Source: an uncultured Eubacteriales bacterium
GTDB lineage: Bacteria; Bacillota; Clostridia; Christensenellales; Borkfalkiaceae
NCBI GenBank assembly: GCA_900540805.1
Contig: UQHL01000013.1
Span: 1 to 64,000, forward strand
Reading direction: 5' to 3'
Length of the DNA: 64,000 nucleotides
The notes under the pieces are model-generated. The model was not told where the DNA came from and did not search any database. It saw nothing but the letters and a program-made list of their open reading frames with translations. The position numbers and the translations under genes were made by a program. How positions within the stretch are numbered: position 1 is the stretch's first letter; every line of letters begins with the position of its first letter. Below are positions 23,875 to 33,084 of the stretch, piece by piece.

Positions 23875-24801
23875 ATGAGCGTCATTGACGTAAAGCAGCT
23901 GACGAAGGATTACGGCTCGGGGCGGGGCGTATTCGACGTCACGTTCGGCGTCGGAAAGGGCGAGGTATTTGGGTTTCTCGGGCCGAACGGCGCGGGAAAA
24001 TCGACAACGATCCGACATCTCATGGGCTTTTCGAGGCCCGACGGCGGATCGACGGAAATTTTCGGGAAGAAAACGTTTGAACGGTATTTCGAGATTTTGG
24101 GAAAAGTGGGATACATTCCGGGCGAGATCGCGCTGCCCGCGGGGCTGACGGGCTGGGAGTTCCTGCGCATGATGCAGAGCCTTCAGGGCGTGCGCGACGA
24201 AAAGCGGCTGAACTACCTTCTGAAGCTTTTCGAGCTCGATCCGTCGGGGGAGACCAAGCGCATGAGCCTGGGCGTCAAGCGCAAGCTGGCGGTGGTGGCG
24301 GCGTTTATGAACGATCCCGACGTGCTTATTCTCGACGAGCCGACCAGCGGCCTCGATCCCGTCATGCAGGACGTATTTGTGGATTTCGTCAAAAAGGAAA
24401 AATCGCGCGGAAAAACGATTCTGCTTTCCAGCCATATCTTTTCGGAGGTCGATGCCACGTGCGACAGGATTGCGATCATCAAGGACGGGCGGCTGGTATC
24501 CGTGTTTGAGGCGGACGAGCTGAGGCATTCGGCGCAGAAGGTCTATGAGGTGTATTTTTCCGACCTGCAAAATTACGATGCCTTCCGTTTCCGATACAAA
24601 AACAGCAAGCTGCTCCGCGTCATCGCCGAGGACAGAATAAGCGCTTCGGTTCTGCTTTCGACGGAAGATAGATACATAAACGAAGTAATCCGTATTCTCT
24701 CGGGCTTCGGTATGCGCGATTTCAGCCACATGAAAGAGACGCTTGAAGACTATTTTATGAGCTATTACAAGGAAGATAAAGATTTCAAAGGAGCGCTCTG
24801 A
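23875..24801 (+). CDS. ABC transporter ATP-binding protein (first of two)
   Basis: A 308-residue ATPase subunit. Visible are Walker A GPNGAGKST, the signature region MSLGVKRKLAVV, Walker B VLILDEPTSGLDP and the H-loop LLSSHIF. The layout is that of exporter-type DrrA/CcmA-like ATPases, with a C-terminal extension of about 80 residues (from RHSAQKVYEVYF). GGAGG precedes the ATG. The stop is directly followed by the ATG of the second ATPase. Confidence 0.93.
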   Translation: MSVIDVKQLTKDYGSGRGVFDVTFGVGKGEVFGFLGPNGAGKSTTIRHLMGFSRPDGGSTEIFGKKTFERYFEILGKVGYIPGEIALPAGLTGWEFLRMMQSLQGVRDEKRLNYLLKLFELDPSGETKRMSLGVKRKLAVVAAFMNDPDVLILDEPTSGLDPVMQDVFVDFVKKEKSRGKTILLSSHIFSEVDATCDRIAIIKDGRLVSVFEADELRHSAQKVYEVYFSDLQNYDAFRFRYKNSKLLRVIAEDRISASVLLSTEDRYINEVIRILSGFGMRDFSHMKETLEDYFMSYYKEDKDFKGAL

Positions 24802-25722
24802 ATGATGCAACCCGTTATCGAGATAAAAAAACTGACAAAGGATTACGGTTACGGCCGCGGCATTTTCGACGTCGATTTAACCGTATATAAGGGCGAAATG
24901 GTAGGGTTTGTCGGCACCAACGGCAGCGGAAAAACCACGACGATCAGAAATATTCTGGGCTTTTTAAGGCCCACGAAGGGCGCGGCATACGTCCACGGGC
25001 TGGAGGCGTGGACGCACTCGAGCGAGATCGTCAAAAGGATCGGCTATGTGCCCGGAGAAATCGCTTTTCCCGACCTTTCCACGGGGACGGAATTTCTCAA
25101 GAGCCAGGCGGGCTTTCTGGGCGTGGAAAGCATGGAATACGCCAATTTGCTGATCGAACGGCTTCAGCTCGATCCGCGCGCGCCGTTAAAGCGCATGAGC
25201 AAGGGCATGAAGCAAAAGACGGCGATCGTCGCCGCACTGATGGCGAACCCCGAAATCCTCGTGCTGGACGAACCGACGACGGGGCTGGATCCCCTGATGC
25301 GGGACGCCTTTCTCGATATCGTCCGCGCGGAGCACGCGAAGGGAAAGACGATTTTTATGAGCAGCCACATGTTCGAGGAGCTGGAGCAGACCTGCAACCG
25401 CGTGGCGCTGATTCAAAACGGCCGTATCGCGGACGTGGCGGATTTGAAAAGCATCGAAAACCGTCCCGAGAAGGAGTTCAAAATCGAGCTTTCGCACCCT
25501 GAGGACTATCTCGCGTTCAAGCGTCTGGGCTATACAATCGTACGCGACCAGCCGCAGTATAACCAAGTGACGATTCGTATTTCGGGAAAGCAGATCAACC
25601 GTCTTTTCCTCGACCTCACAAATTTCAACGTCAAATTTATTTCCGAGGTGAAATACACCCTCGAAAAACATTTCAAAGAAGTGCTGCAAAAAGAAAAGGA
25701 GAAGAGCAAAAATGTTCAGTAA
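24802..25722 (+). CDS. ABC transporter ATP-binding protein (second of two)
   Basis: A 306-residue ATPase, clearly a paralogue of the one upstream, sharing the same opening (IKKLTKDYGYGRGIFDV). It has Walker A GTNGSGKTT, signature MSKGMKQKTAIV, Walker B LVLDEPTTGLDP and H-loop MSSHMF. It starts without a gap after the first ATPase, and its end overlaps the permease start by 11 bases. The pair probably forms a heterodimeric motor on the single permease protein encoded next. Confidence 0.93.
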   Translation: MMQPVIEIKKLTKDYGYGRGIFDVDLTVYKGEMVGFVGTNGSGKTTTIRNILGFLRPTKGAAYVHGLEAWTHSSEIVKRIGYVPGEIAFPDLSTGTEFLKSQAGFLGVESMEYANLLIERLQLDPRAPLKRMSKGMKQKTAIVAALMANPEILVLDEPTTGLDPLMRDAFLDIVRAEHAKGKTIFMSSHMFEELEQTCNRVALIQNGRIADVADLKSIENRPEKEFKIELSHPEDYLAFKRLGYTIVRDQPQYNQVTIRISGKQINRLFLDLTNFNVKFISEVKYTLEKHFKEVLQKEKEKSKNVQ

Positions 25723-27328
25723 ATCATTGTTCAAACAGTCCTGCAAGGCCAACGGCGCCATGTGGGCGATCATTACCTTTGCAACCTGTTTTATGCTGGC
25801 CTGCGTCATGCTGATCGCGGGCGGCGGAAATCTCGCGGAAGCGAAAACCGCGATCGCGGATACCATTATTCAGGGCGAACTCACTTCGCAGATGCAGCAG
25901 CGCGCCGTCAATTACTATATGATCTCCAACGAGGCGCTCGGCCATTTCGACGAGACGTTCAAAGCGGAGCTCGTCAAGGCCGCGCTCGGGCAGGAGGCCG
26001 CCGACGCCTATGCCGCGGCCTACCGCGCGTCGCTCGAGGCGGGCAAAAGCGAAGCGGAGGCCAAGGCCGACGGGCAGGCCGCCGCGTCCCGCGCCGCGTC
26101 CTCCGTCGCGTATGCCGCCTCGGTGAAGGAGCTGTCGGATTATGCCGCGGTCGTCGCGGAGGAAAAGGGCTATGCGGCCGATTCGGTCGAGGCGAAAGAG
26201 ATACAGGGCGCGATTTTCACCGTGCTCAATCCCATGGTCGGGGCCGACGTCTATATGTTCGACGAGTTTTACGCAAAACAGGGAGAGGCGGCGCCCAGGT
26301 ATGAGCTGACGGATATTCTCACCACCTCCGCGAAGGAACGCGCCGCCTATCGGAGCGACTACGCCGCCAAAAACAGCGCCGTCTTTCTCGCGGGAAACAT
26401 GATCGAGGAAAGCAACGTCCAGTTGGTGGTGGACGCGCTGGCAAGCTTCGGCGTCACAAAGGAGAAGTATCGGGAATTCGGGTTTGACGACTATGCGCAG
26501 ATCAAGGATATCGCCGTGTCCGCGCTGATCGATTTCCGCGCCAATCTGGCGTATCGGCTGGAAAATATCCGGGACGGGGAAACGGAGGAAAGCATTGTCG
26601 CCGAGCTGACGAAGGATATTACCCAAAGCCTTCTGGCCAGCCTTCCCTCGGAAGTGGGCGACGCCCTGGAGGAGATCGGGCAGATGGATATGTACGGCAC
26701 GCTCGTCGGCTCGATTTTCTTCAAGATGGCGGGGCTGCTGCTGCCGATTATCTATTTGATTATGACCGCAAATTCCCTGATCGCGGGGCAGGTGGACAGC
26801 GGCTCGATGGCGTATATTCTGTCCTCCTCCGTCAAACGCCGCGCCGTCACCTTTACGCAGGGCGTCTTTCTCGTCGGCTCTCTGTTTCTGATGTTCTGCT
26901 GTACGGGCGTCACCAGCATCGTCTGTCTCGCCGTCGTGGACGTGGAAACGTCGCTGACCTACGCAAAACTGCTGCTCATCAACCTGGGCGCGTTCCTCGT
27001 GATGTTCGCCATGAGCGGTATCTGCTTTCTCGCCTCCTGCTGGTTTAACCGCAGCAAACATTCGATGGCGCTGGGCGGCGGACTAAATATGTTCTTCCTC
27101 GTCGCCACCATGCTGGGGCTGTTCGGGTCGCCCGTCCTGCCGTCTATTCTGCGCATGAAGGCGTTAAACGGCTTCAATTACGTAACGATTATCTCCCTGT
27201 TTGACGTGGTATCCATTCTCGAGGGCGGAACGGCGTTTTTGTGGAAACTGGGGATATTGGCGGCCGTGGGGCTGGTGTGCTACGTGATCGGCTCCGCGAA
27301 ATTTGCGAGAAAGGACCTGCCGCTGTAA
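25712..27328 (+). CDS. ABC-2-type exporter permease with large external domain
   Basis: A 538-residue membrane protein. One helix near the N terminus (about 15-37) is followed by about 300 Ala/Glu-rich, mostly helical residues expected outside the membrane. Then come five or six helices from about residue 338 (MAGLLLPIIYLIMTANSLIAG, SGSMAYILSSSVKRRAVTF) as in ABC-2 permeases. The unusually long external domain after the first helix could contact a substrate or partner. AAGGAGAAG lies upstream, inside the previous gene. The substrate is unknown; the TetR gene just downstream hints at drug or lipid export. Confidence 0.85.
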   Translation: MFSKSLFKQSCKANGAMWAIITFATCFMLACVMLIAGGGNLAEAKTAIADTIIQGELTSQMQQRAVNYYMISNEALGHFDETFKAELVKAALGQEAADAYAAAYRASLEAGKSEAEAKADGQAAASRAASSVAYAASVKELSDYAAVVAEEKGYAADSVEAKEIQGAIFTVLNPMVGADVYMFDEFYAKQGEAAPRYELTDILTTSAKERAAYRSDYAAKNSAVFLAGNMIEESNVQLVVDALASFGVTKEKYREFGFDDYAQIKDIAVSALIDFRANLAYRLENIRDGETEESIVAELTKDITQSLLASLPSEVGDALEEIGQMDMYGTLVGSIFFKMAGLLLPIIYLIMTANSLIAGQVDSGSMAYILSSSVKRRAVTFTQGVFLVGSLFLMFCCTGVTSIVCLAVVDVETSLTYAKLLLINLGAFLVMFAMSGICFLASCWFNRSKHSMALGGGLNMFFLVATMLGLFGSPVLPSILRMKALNGFNYVTIISLFDVVSILEGGTAFLWKLGILAAVGLVCYVIGSAKFARKDLPL

Positions 27329-27355
27329 GCGGGGAGGGAAAAATACTTCTTTTTC

Positions 27356-27385
27356 TTGACTTATGCCGCGCTTGTGTATTATAAT
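27356..27385 (+). promoter_or_regulatory. Promoter of second TetR gene
   Basis: TTGACT (27356-27361), 18-bp spacer, TATAAT (27380-27385). Confidence 0.72.
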
Positions 27386-27408
27386 AAAGGGGAACGAAGG
27401 AGAAAGCC

Positions 27409-28020
27409 ATGGAATATACTGAAAGGGCGGCGGAAGAAAAAAAGACCGACCGTCGGGTAATCAAGACGAAGCGGGCGATCCGCAACGCCTTTGCGGAGCT
27501 GCTTTCGCATAAGGATATCAACGATATCACGATCAAGGATATCGCGGACACGGCGGACATCAACCGTAAAACGGTGTATAATTATTACAACGGGATACAC
27601 GAGATCCTCGACGAAATCGAAAACGATCTCGTGTCCTCGTTTGAAAAGGTAATCAGGGATATCGATTTTAAGCGCAATATCGAAAATCCTTACCGCATTT
27701 TCGAGACGCTGACGGCCGTCATCAACAGCGATATGGATTTTTACAGCCGACTGATGAAAATTGACGCCAATTCCCGTCTGGTGACGAAAATCGTTTCTTC
27801 GCTGAAAGTGCGCGTCAGGCAGGCGCTCGTCGCCCAATCCCCCCTCGACAAAAAGAAAATCGATCTCAGTGCGGGGTATATCACCTCGGGCATGCTGGCG
27901 GCATACCAGGATTGGTTTAATTCGGGGCGGGAACAGTCTATCGAAGCGTTTTCGAAGGAAGTCAGCGTGCTGGTATTTTCGGGCGTCAGCGGACTGTTCG
28001 GGAAAGACGCGGGAAAATAA
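27409..28020 (+). CDS. TetR/AcrR-family regulator, probable controller of the ABC exporter
   Basis: A 203-residue regulator. The HTH reads KDINDITIKDIADTADINRKTVYNYYNG, the usual TetR pattern. The C-terminal domain is helical with no named family that I recognise. GAAGGAGA precedes the ATG. It lies 80 bases downstream of the exporter permease gene on the same strand with its own promoter, so control of the exporter is a reasonable inference. Confidence 0.87.
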   Translation: MEYTERAAEEKKTDRRVIKTKRAIRNAFAELLSHKDINDITIKDIADTADINRKTVYNYYNGIHEILDEIENDLVSSFEKVIRDIDFKRNIENPYRIFETLTAVINSDMDFYSRLMKIDANSRLVTKIVSSLKVRVRQALVAQSPLDKKKIDLSAGYITSGMLAAYQDWFNSGREQSIEAFSKEVSVLVFSGVSGLFGKDAGK

Positions 28021-28172
28021 TTCCCGCGGAAAAAATCGCGTCCGCATACGGCGAAAGTCGCCCGCGTACGAAGGCGGCCGCGCAGAAAGGATACTCAATG
28101 CGGGAAAATCGCCCGCGCATAGAAAGCTCCCCGCACGGAAAAATATCCGCGCGGGGAAAATTGCTTTCCCGC
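28021..28172. other. GC-rich gap with short related segments
   Basis: About 150 bases with several variants of CGCGCGGGGAAAA / GCGGGAAAATCGCCCGCG, and a hairpin (GCGGGGAAA / TTTCCCGC) ending on the -35 of the next promoter. No open reading frame is supported. Confidence 0.4.
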
Positions 28173-28201
28173 TTGACAATCCCGTTCGTTCGTGATAAAA
28201 T
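28173..28201 (+). promoter_or_regulatory. Promoter of glycerophosphodiesterase operon
   Basis: Perfect TTGACA (28173-28178), 17-bp spacer, TAAAAT (28196-28201). Confidence 0.75.
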
Positions 28202-28233
28202 AAATTTGCCGAACAGGCGGAGGAGGAGCAAGG

Positions 28234-28953
28234 ATGAATACCGTTAAGATAGACAAAAAAAATTGTCGGATGATCGCGCACCGCGGCGTGTCGGGGCTGG
28301 AAAAGGAGAATACCTGCGCGGCGTTTGTCGCGGCGGGCGTCAAGACCTATTACGGGATAGAGACGGACGTGCACGTCACGGCCGACGGAGAGTATTTTAT
28401 TTTCCACGACGACAACATGAAGCGGATTGCGGGGGTGGATATGGATATCGAAAGGAGCACCGCCGAGCAGCTTCGCGCGGTGCGTATGCCCGATACCGAC
28501 GGAAAGACCTTCCGCAGCGATCTCGTCGTGCCTGCGCTGAAGGACTATATCTCCATATGCGGCAAGTACGATAAGACGGCCGTGCTGGAGCTGAAAAATC
28601 CCATGGAAAGGAAGCACGTTTTGAATATCGCTGCGCTCGTCAAAGACATGGGGTGGCTGGACAGGACGATTTTCATTTCCTTTGCGAAAGAAAACCTCGT
28701 CACTTTGCGCGAAGAATACAAGGACGCCGACCTCCAGTTTCTCACGGGCGAGGCGAGCGACGAAAATTTTGAATTTATGAAACGCTACCGCCTGGGCGCG
28801 GATCTTTGCGGCACCTGCGTCAGCAAGGAATACGTCTCCCGCCTGCACGCGGAGGGGCTTCCCGTCAATTGCTGGACGATCGACCGTCCCGAGGATGCGG
28901 CGGCGCTGATCGGTATGGGGGTGGACTTTATCACGTCGAATATTCTCGAATAA
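28234..28953 (+). CDS. Glycerophosphodiester phosphodiesterase
   Basis: A 239-residue cytosolic TIM-barrel enzyme that hydrolyses glycerophosphodiesters to sn-glycerol-3-phosphate and an alcohol. The catalytic signature is clear: AHRGVSGLEKENT, then IETDVHVTADGE and FHDDNMKR, supplying the His pair and metal-binding acidic residues. NCWTIDRPED near the end is also typical. GGAGGAGG precedes the ATG. It is first in a unit with an unknown membrane protein 18 bases downstream. Confidence 0.92.
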   Translation: MNTVKIDKKNCRMIAHRGVSGLEKENTCAAFVAAGVKTYYGIETDVHVTADGEYFIFHDDNMKRIAGVDMDIERSTAEQLRAVRMPDTDGKTFRSDLVVPALKDYISICGKYDKTAVLELKNPMERKHVLNIAALVKDMGWLDRTIFISFAKENLVTLREEYKDADLQFLTGEASDENFEFMKRYRLGADLCGTCVSKEYVSRLHAEGLPVNCWTIDRPEDAAALIGMGVDFITSNILE

Positions 28954-28971
28954 AAACGGCGGAGGAGGAAT

Positions 28972-30429
28972 ATGGAAAATTCCGATCGGCCCGAAAAAAG
29001 AAGAAAATACGTCGCCATGAAAATTTTATCGGTGGCGGGAGCCGTGCTTTCGCCCCTGCTTGCGCTGGCGTTTTTGGCTTCGAGCGTCTTTTCCCTGATT
29101 GCAAATTCGTTGGGGGAGCCTGGATATTTCGATTACGGCGTACCATTGCGCGGCGTTTCCTGCGCCGCGGAGGAGCTCGCGGGCGTGGAGGAAACCCACG
29201 CGGTGAGCGTTTACGGCGCTGCGGGCGCCGAAACGGGCGTTTATCGAGGACTTCGCGCGACGGCGGAAAGCGCATACGCCGTTAAAAATACGTCCGCGTC
29301 TCCCGTCTCTGCGGAATTTTATCAGCTCTATACAGGCGAAGTTCTGCAGGAGGGGACGATTTTTTCCGACCTCGAGTTTCCCGAAGCCTCCCTTCGCGGG
29401 GAGAAACTGGCGGGCGAGAGGTATATTTATCCCGAATACGGCGCCGAGTTCGCGGCCGCGAAAGAATTTTCTTCTTCGCGGTACGAGCTGCGGGAACTGC
29501 CCTCCGAAACGCCGCTCGAGGTATATGAAATCCTGCCCGAGCGGGGAGCCGAACCCTATTGCGTGTCGGTGGAGATTAAACGCGGGCGCGTGGAAGAGTA
29601 CGTCTTTTTCGAAGGATATACGACGCTCGAAAACCTCGGAGACGGGGACTTTATTCTCGAATATCAGGTAAAGGGGCAAGGGGACGGCAAAGCGAAGCCG
29701 CTGCGCGTGTATTATACGGGGGAAACGGAAATTCGGGTGCGGGCGTATTCCTCGGGGACGGAGACGGAAAAAGCGCTTAACGAAAGGACGTGGACGACCA
29801 CCCTCCGCGCCGTGATCGGGGAGCATGCGCAGGATTTTTGCGGCGAGGGATATACCGAAAAAGAAGCGTATAATCTCACCGCATACGCGCTGGAAAACGG
29901 GGCGTACAACCGCACCGCGTCTCTTCAGGCTCCTTATAAATACGGCGCGGCATGCGCGTTTGCCGCGTGGACGGCGGAGCTGAACGGCGGGGAGACGGCG
30001 ACGCTCGAAATCCGTTCGGGGCTTTGGACGACGAGGGAAGAAGGAACGAAAAAGACTGTTTATACGCTGGAGTATCGCGCGGGGAATATCGGCGGCGTTG
30101 CGCAAAAGACGCTTGCGTTGCAAAGCGAATTGTTTATCGCGGAGACGTCGGGCGCGGAGCTGCTCGAAACGCTTTCCCCCGCGGAGCTTTCGGCGGGAGA
30201 AAATGTCTCCGTAAAAGACCTGCACGGGCGGGGCAGGTATGCGTTGACGGAAAATTCCGCCGGCTTTTATCTCTACGAAAAAGCGAAGATAGCGTCATTT
30301 GCGGAGAACCGTCTTTTCCGTCCGGCGGTGTTCTTTTGCCTCGCCGCGCTCTCCGTCGTCCTCTTTGTCGTCTGCGTCGTCGGGTGCGCAAAACCGTTTG
30401 AAAGGCCGAAACGTCCCTCGGACGAATAA
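28972..30429 (+). CDS. Membrane-anchored extracytoplasmic protein, unknown
   Basis: A 485-residue protein with one hydrophobic helix near the N terminus (about 18-42) and one near the C terminus (about 450-472). Between them is an external region of about 400 residues rich in Tyr, Glu and short beta-strands (EVYEILPERGAEPYCVSVEI, FILEYQVKGQGDGKAKPLRV). No family is recognised. GGAGGAGG precedes the ATG. It is co-transcribed with the glycerophosphodiesterase and followed after 29 bases by cysteine synthase. Confidence 0.65.
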   Translation: MENSDRPEKRRKYVAMKILSVAGAVLSPLLALAFLASSVFSLIANSLGEPGYFDYGVPLRGVSCAAEELAGVEETHAVSVYGAAGAETGVYRGLRATAESAYAVKNTSASPVSAEFYQLYTGEVLQEGTIFSDLEFPEASLRGEKLAGERYIYPEYGAEFAAAKEFSSSRYELRELPSETPLEVYEILPERGAEPYCVSVEIKRGRVEEYVFFEGYTTLENLGDGDFILEYQVKGQGDGKAKPLRVYYTGETEIRVRAYSSGTETEKALNERTWTTTLRAVIGEHAQDFCGEGYTEKEAYNLTAYALENGAYNRTASLQAPYKYGAACAFAAWTAELNGGETATLEIRSGLWTTREEGTKKTVYTLEYRAGNIGGVAQKTLALQSELFIAETSGAELLETLSPAELSAGENVSVKDLHGRGRYALTENSAGFYLYEKAKIASFAENRLFRPAVFFCLAALSVVLFVVCVVGCAKPFERPKRPSDE

Positions 30430-30458
30430 TAAAAATTTTTAAGCTTCGGAGGCAAAAA

Positions 30459-31382
30459 ATGCGTTACGAATCGGTGGCGGAAGCGGTGGGACATACGCCG
30501 CTCATACGTCTCAAAAATATCGAAAAGGAATACGCCCTGATGGCGAAGCTGTATGCGAAAGCCGAGGGCATGAATCCCGCGGGCTCGGTAAAGGACCGCG
30601 CGGCGGCGGAGATGCTCGCCGAGGCGGAGCGGAGCGGGCGGCTGAACGCGGACACGCTTTTGATCGAGCCGACCAGCGGCAACACGGGGATAGGGCTTGC
30701 GGCGCTTTGTGCGGCCAAGGGGTATCGGCTGACGATCGTCATGCCCGACACGATGAGCGCGGAACGCCGTCAGTTGATTGCGGCGTTCGGGGCGGAGCTG
30801 GTTTTGACGGAGGGCAAACGGGGCATGGCGGGCGCCATAGAACGGGCGGAGAAGCTACACGCGGAGACGGAAAACAGCCTTATCGCGGGGCAGTTTGTCA
30901 ATCCCGCCAATCCTTTGGCGCACTATAAAACCACGGGTCCGGAAATCTGGACGGACACGGACGGCGAAGCGGATATTTTCGTCGCGGGGGTAGGCACGGG
31001 CGGTACGGTGACGGGGGTAGGCAGGTATCTTAAGGAGAAAAAGCCGTCGGTGAAAATCGTCGCCGTCGAACCCGCCTCCTCTCCCGTATTGGAGGGCGGC
31101 GCGGCCGGCCCGCATAAAATACAGGGGATCGGCGCGGGCTTCGTCCCCGAAAACTTCGCTTCCGACGTCTGCGACGAGATCGTTTCCGTGACGGACGACG
31201 AAGCGTATGCGTTCGCGCGCCTGCTGGCGCAAAGAGAGGGGCTGCTCGCGGGGATATCCTCGGGCGCGGCGCTGGCGGCGGCGGTGAAAGAGGCGAAAAG
31301 GCAGGAAAACGCGGGAAAGACGGTGGTGGCGCTGCTGCCCGATACGGGCGACAGATACCTCTCCTGCGGGGTGTTCGCATAA
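30459..31382 (+). CDS. cysK: Cysteine synthase (O-acetylserine sulfhydrylase)
   Basis: A 307-residue PLP enzyme making cysteine from O-acetylserine and sulfide. The PLP lysine lies in NPAGSVKDRAA, the substrate loop is EPTSGNTGIGLA, and the phosphate-binding loop is GVGTGGTVTGVGRYL. Length is normal for CysK/CysM. GGAGG precedes the ATG. It likely shares the upstream transcript. The window also has a cysteine desulfurase, but the two genes are far apart. Confidence 0.94.
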   Translation: MRYESVAEAVGHTPLIRLKNIEKEYALMAKLYAKAEGMNPAGSVKDRAAAEMLAEAERSGRLNADTLLIEPTSGNTGIGLAALCAAKGYRLTIVMPDTMSAERRQLIAAFGAELVLTEGKRGMAGAIERAEKLHAETENSLIAGQFVNPANPLAHYKTTGPEIWTDTDGEADIFVAGVGTGGTVTGVGRYLKEKKPSVKIVAVEPASSPVLEGGAAGPHKIQGIGAGFVPENFASDVCDEIVSVTDDEAYAFARLLAQREGLLAGISSGAALAAAVKEAKRQENAGKTVVALLPDTGDRYLSCGVFA

Positions 31383-31428
31383 ACCGTCCGCGTCTGCGGG
31401 AAAAAATAAGAAACCGTATATGTTTCCC

Positions 31429-31457
31429 TTGCTTTTTTTCGGGAAATCGGATATAAT
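31429..31457 (+). promoter_or_regulatory. Aldolase promoter
   Basis: TTGCTT (31429-31434), 17-bp spacer, TATAAT (31452-31457). Confidence 0.78.
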
Positions 31458-31535
31458 ATAACCGTATGAAAACAAGGGCGCCCGTCCCCGTCCGCGGGGA
31501 CAGGCACTCGAAACGATATTTTTGGAGGATTGTTT

Positions 31536-32471
31536 ATGCCTTTAGTCAACAGTACCGAAATGTTTAAGAAAGCGTACGCGGGCGGCTATGCCATCGGCGC
31601 GTTCAACGTCAACAACATGGAAATGATTCAGGCGATCGTGGAGGCGGCGGACGAATGTAAGTCCCCCGTTATTCTTCAGGTTTCCGCGGGCGCGAGAAAG
31701 TACGCCAACCCCGTCTATCTTCGCCACCTCGTGCAGGCCGCTGTGGAAACGACAAATATTCCCATCGTCATGCACCTCGACCACGGCGCCGATTTCGAAA
31801 TCTGCAAGGCGTCCATCGACGGCGGATTTACCTCCGTAATGATCGACGCTTCTTCCAAGCCCTGGGAGGAAAATATCGCCCTGACGAAAAAAGTCGTCGA
31901 GTACGCGCACGAACGCGGCGTAGTCGTCGAGGCCGAGCTCGGCAAGCTGGCGGGCGTGGAGGACGACGTAAAGGTGGAAGCGCAGGACGCGCTGTTTACC
32001 TCTCCCGACGAAGTGGAGGAGTTTACCTCCCGCACGGGAATCGACTCCCTTGCAATCGCCATCGGCACTTCCCACGGCGCATATAAATTCAAGCCCGGCC
32101 AGGACCCCAAGCTCCGTCTCGACATTCTGGAGGAGATCGGTAAGCGTCTGCCCGGCTTCCCCATCGTTTTGCACGGCGCGTCCTCGGTGCCGCAGGATAA
32201 GGTGGCGATCGTCAATCAGTTCGGCGGTCACATGCCCGACGCGATCGGTATTCCCGAATCCGAGCTTCAGAAGGCCGCGAAAATGGCGGTGTGCAAGATC
32301 AATATCGACTCCGACCTGCGTGTCTCCTTTACGGCGGCGATCCGCAAGCATTTTGCCGAGCATCCCGATCATTTCGATCCCCGTCAGTATCTCGGCGACG
32401 CCCGCGCGATGATGAAGGAAATGGTAAAACACAAGATCGTCAACGTTTTGGGCAGCGCGAACAAGGCGTAA
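31536..32471 (+). CDS. fba: Class II fructose-bisphosphate aldolase
   Basis: A 311-residue zinc-dependent aldolase of glycolysis and gluconeogenesis, splitting fructose-1,6-bisphosphate. MHLDHGADFE contains the metal and catalytic residues, AIGTSHGAYKF and LHGASSVPQDK supply zinc and phosphate ligands, and INIDSDLR is near the end. The ATG at 31536 has GGAGG seven bases upstream; the in-frame TTG at 31530 is rejected. GAPDH lies 600 bases downstream, so two consecutive glycolytic steps are adjacent. Confidence 0.95.
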   Translation: MPLVNSTEMFKKAYAGGYAIGAFNVNNMEMIQAIVEAADECKSPVILQVSAGARKYANPVYLRHLVQAAVETTNIPIVMHLDHGADFEICKASIDGGFTSVMIDASSKPWEENIALTKKVVEYAHERGVVVEAELGKLAGVEDDVKVEAQDALFTSPDEVEEFTSRTGIDSLAIAIGTSHGAYKFKPGQDPKLRLDILEEIGKRLPGFPIVLHGASSVPQDKVAIVNQFGGHMPDAIGIPESELQKAAKMAVCKINIDSDLRVSFTAAIRKHFAEHPDHFDPRQYLGDARAMMKEMVKHKIVNVLGSANKA

Positions 32472-32489
32472 CTTTTAAGGGGGAAAATA

Positions 32490-32957
32490 ATGAGAAAAGG
32501 GCTTTGCGTTTTGGCCGCGTTGGCATCTTCTTTTGTGTTTGCGGCTGCGGGCTGTGCTTCGTCCGAAGCGGCGAAAGGTTCGCTGGGATTGTCTTACGGA
32601 AGGGAGTATATTTACCGAATGTCGAACTCCGACGTCGAGGAGACGACGACCGTCGTTTTTGAAAAAGACGGAACGGGACGTTACCAAAGAAAAAACAGAA
32701 CTAACGACTATACCGTAACGTTCAAATATTTGTACTACCCCGAGGAGAATACCGCGTTTTGTTTTTACGATTCTGTGGAATTTGGAGAAACCCAAAGCCA
32801 AGGGAACAAAATCACATCGGATTGGCAGGTGAGCTTTCTCTGTACGAAAGAATTATTGCTTTCTTCGGAAAAGGGATATTCGGAAGATAGATATTACATT
32901 TGCGAGGATTATCTTCCCAACCTTCCCAACTATGGACAAAAACCGAGCGAAGCATAA
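32490..32957 (+). CDS. Small lipoprotein, unknown
   Basis: A 155-residue lipoprotein: basic start, hydrophobic core ([16 protein letters not shown]) and lipobox AAGC. The mature part is beta-rich, with alternating patterns such as [14 protein letters not shown] and [12 protein letters not shown]. No family is recognised. It sits between fba and gapA, 18 bases after fba with AAGGGGG upstream, and may be read from the fba transcript. Confidence 0.7.
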
Positions 32958-32994
32958 GAAATCGATAAATTTTTTCCGAGAGGGCAAATCTGTT

Positions 32995-33023
32995 TGACGA
33001 ATTTCCCGAAGTATGGTAAAATA
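32995..33023 (+). promoter_or_regulatory. gapA promoter
   Basis: TTGACG (32995-33000), 17-bp spacer, TAAAAT (33018-33023). Confidence 0.78.
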
Positions 33024-33084
33024 CTACCGACAGTAAAACGTGTCTCAAAATCATAATCAATATATCATTGGAGGATTTTCTATT

